Assembly: GCF_001548235.1 (NCBI RefSeq)
Contig: NZ_AP014938.1
Location: 1,240,001 to 1,304,000 of the forward strand
DNA length: 64,000 bases
Reading direction: 5' to 3'
Origin: Rothia mucilaginosa
Lineage (GTDB): Bacteria > Actinomycetota > Actinomycetes > Actinomycetales > Micrococcaceae
Shown: positions 63,929 to 64,000 of the stretch, piece by piece
Numbering within the stretch: the first letter of the stretch is position 1
Layout: each line of letters opens with the position of its first letter
Program-made: the position numbers and the translations under genes
The notes under the pieces: model-generated
What the model saw: the letters and a program-made list of their open reading frames with translations, nothing else
The model's database searches: none
What the model was told of the DNA's origin: nothing

Positions 63929-63947
63929 CTAGGACGGCCTAACCCGG
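63929..63947 (-). promoter_or_regulatory. Candidate IdeR/DtxR box upstream of the VIT1-type gene
   Basis: CTAGGACGGCCTAACCCGG contains TAGG on the left and the intact GCCTAACC on the right of the IdeR consensus (12 of 19 positions by hand). It lies 120 bases before the start, a distance at which IdeR activates the storage gene bfrB in mycobacteria. The rest of the 190-base end of the window shows no gene. Confidence 0.35.
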
Positions 63948-64000
63948 TGTTATTGTTCGCCTCAACGTACTTTGTGATACCGCACGGGCGAGGACTCAAG

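Overview
The window is high-GC Actinobacteria DNA, most likely from Rothia (Micrococcaceae) and probably close to R. mucilaginosa. The signs are C-ending codon bias at about 60% GC by eye, a DtxR/IdeR repressor with a complete set of metal ligands, a lone WXG100 protein, a DUF3263 protein, a LytR C-terminal domain protein, a c-di-AMP riboswitch ahead of an NlpC/P60 protein, and a 2,3-dihydroxybenzoate siderophore set. The genus is an inference; no 16S gene is present.

Layout. 1-7.9 kb: a mosaic alpha/beta-hydrolase, an HisC-type aminotransferase and the E1alpha-E1beta-E2 genes of a branched-chain 2-oxoacid dehydrogenase. 8-12 kb: a membrane protein, a 49-residue membrane peptide coupled to an acetyltransferase, and an acyl-CoA ligase. 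12.2-15 kb: the methionine importer metQ-metN-metI. 15-20.6 kb: a HAD phosphatase, a two-gene ABC exporter, a tandem histidine phosphatase and a VanZ-like protein. 21-27.2 kb: the fructose PTS (fruR-fruK-fruA) followed by the general PTS genes ptsI and ptsH. 27.6-35.3 kb: thrE-like exporter, ung, DUF3263, LytR_C, groEL and rlmC. 35.4-43.2 kb: an MFS exporter bracketed by short repeats, a DinB-like protein, an RclA-like flavoprotein, three genes for making 2,3-dihydroxybenzoate, and a converging phosphopantetheinyl transferase. 43.4-50.1 kb: RNase HI fusion, WXG100 protein, two-component system, DUF3027 and dtxR. 50.6-57 kb: c-di-AMP riboswitch with NlpC/P60 protein, DUF4031-HD fusion, tRNA-Arg(CCT), a VOC protein and pcrA. 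57.5-64 kb: sucC-sucD, an AT-rich foreign gene, a Tat-exported protein and a ferritin-like/VIT1 iron transporter.

The most unusual locus is at 59.4-61.3 kb. A single AT-rich gene for a metallo-beta-lactamase-fold protein sits directly behind sucD. Behind it lies a second, near-identical 199-bp copy of the sucD 3' end (59393-59591 and 61105-61303, offset 1712 bp, two internal mismatches). That is the structure expected if a roughly 1.7-kb circle carrying the sucD tail had integrated by one crossover, leaving sucD intact. No integrase or transposase is visible.

Iron is a recurring theme: dtxR, the dihydroxybenzoate genes, the phosphopantetheinyl transferase, a possible exporter and the VIT1-type transporter all lie here, and two stretches resembling IdeR boxes sit upstream of the siderophore operon and of the VIT1 gene. 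The siderophore assembly genes (aryl-carrier protein, DHB-AMP ligase, NRPS) are not in the window.
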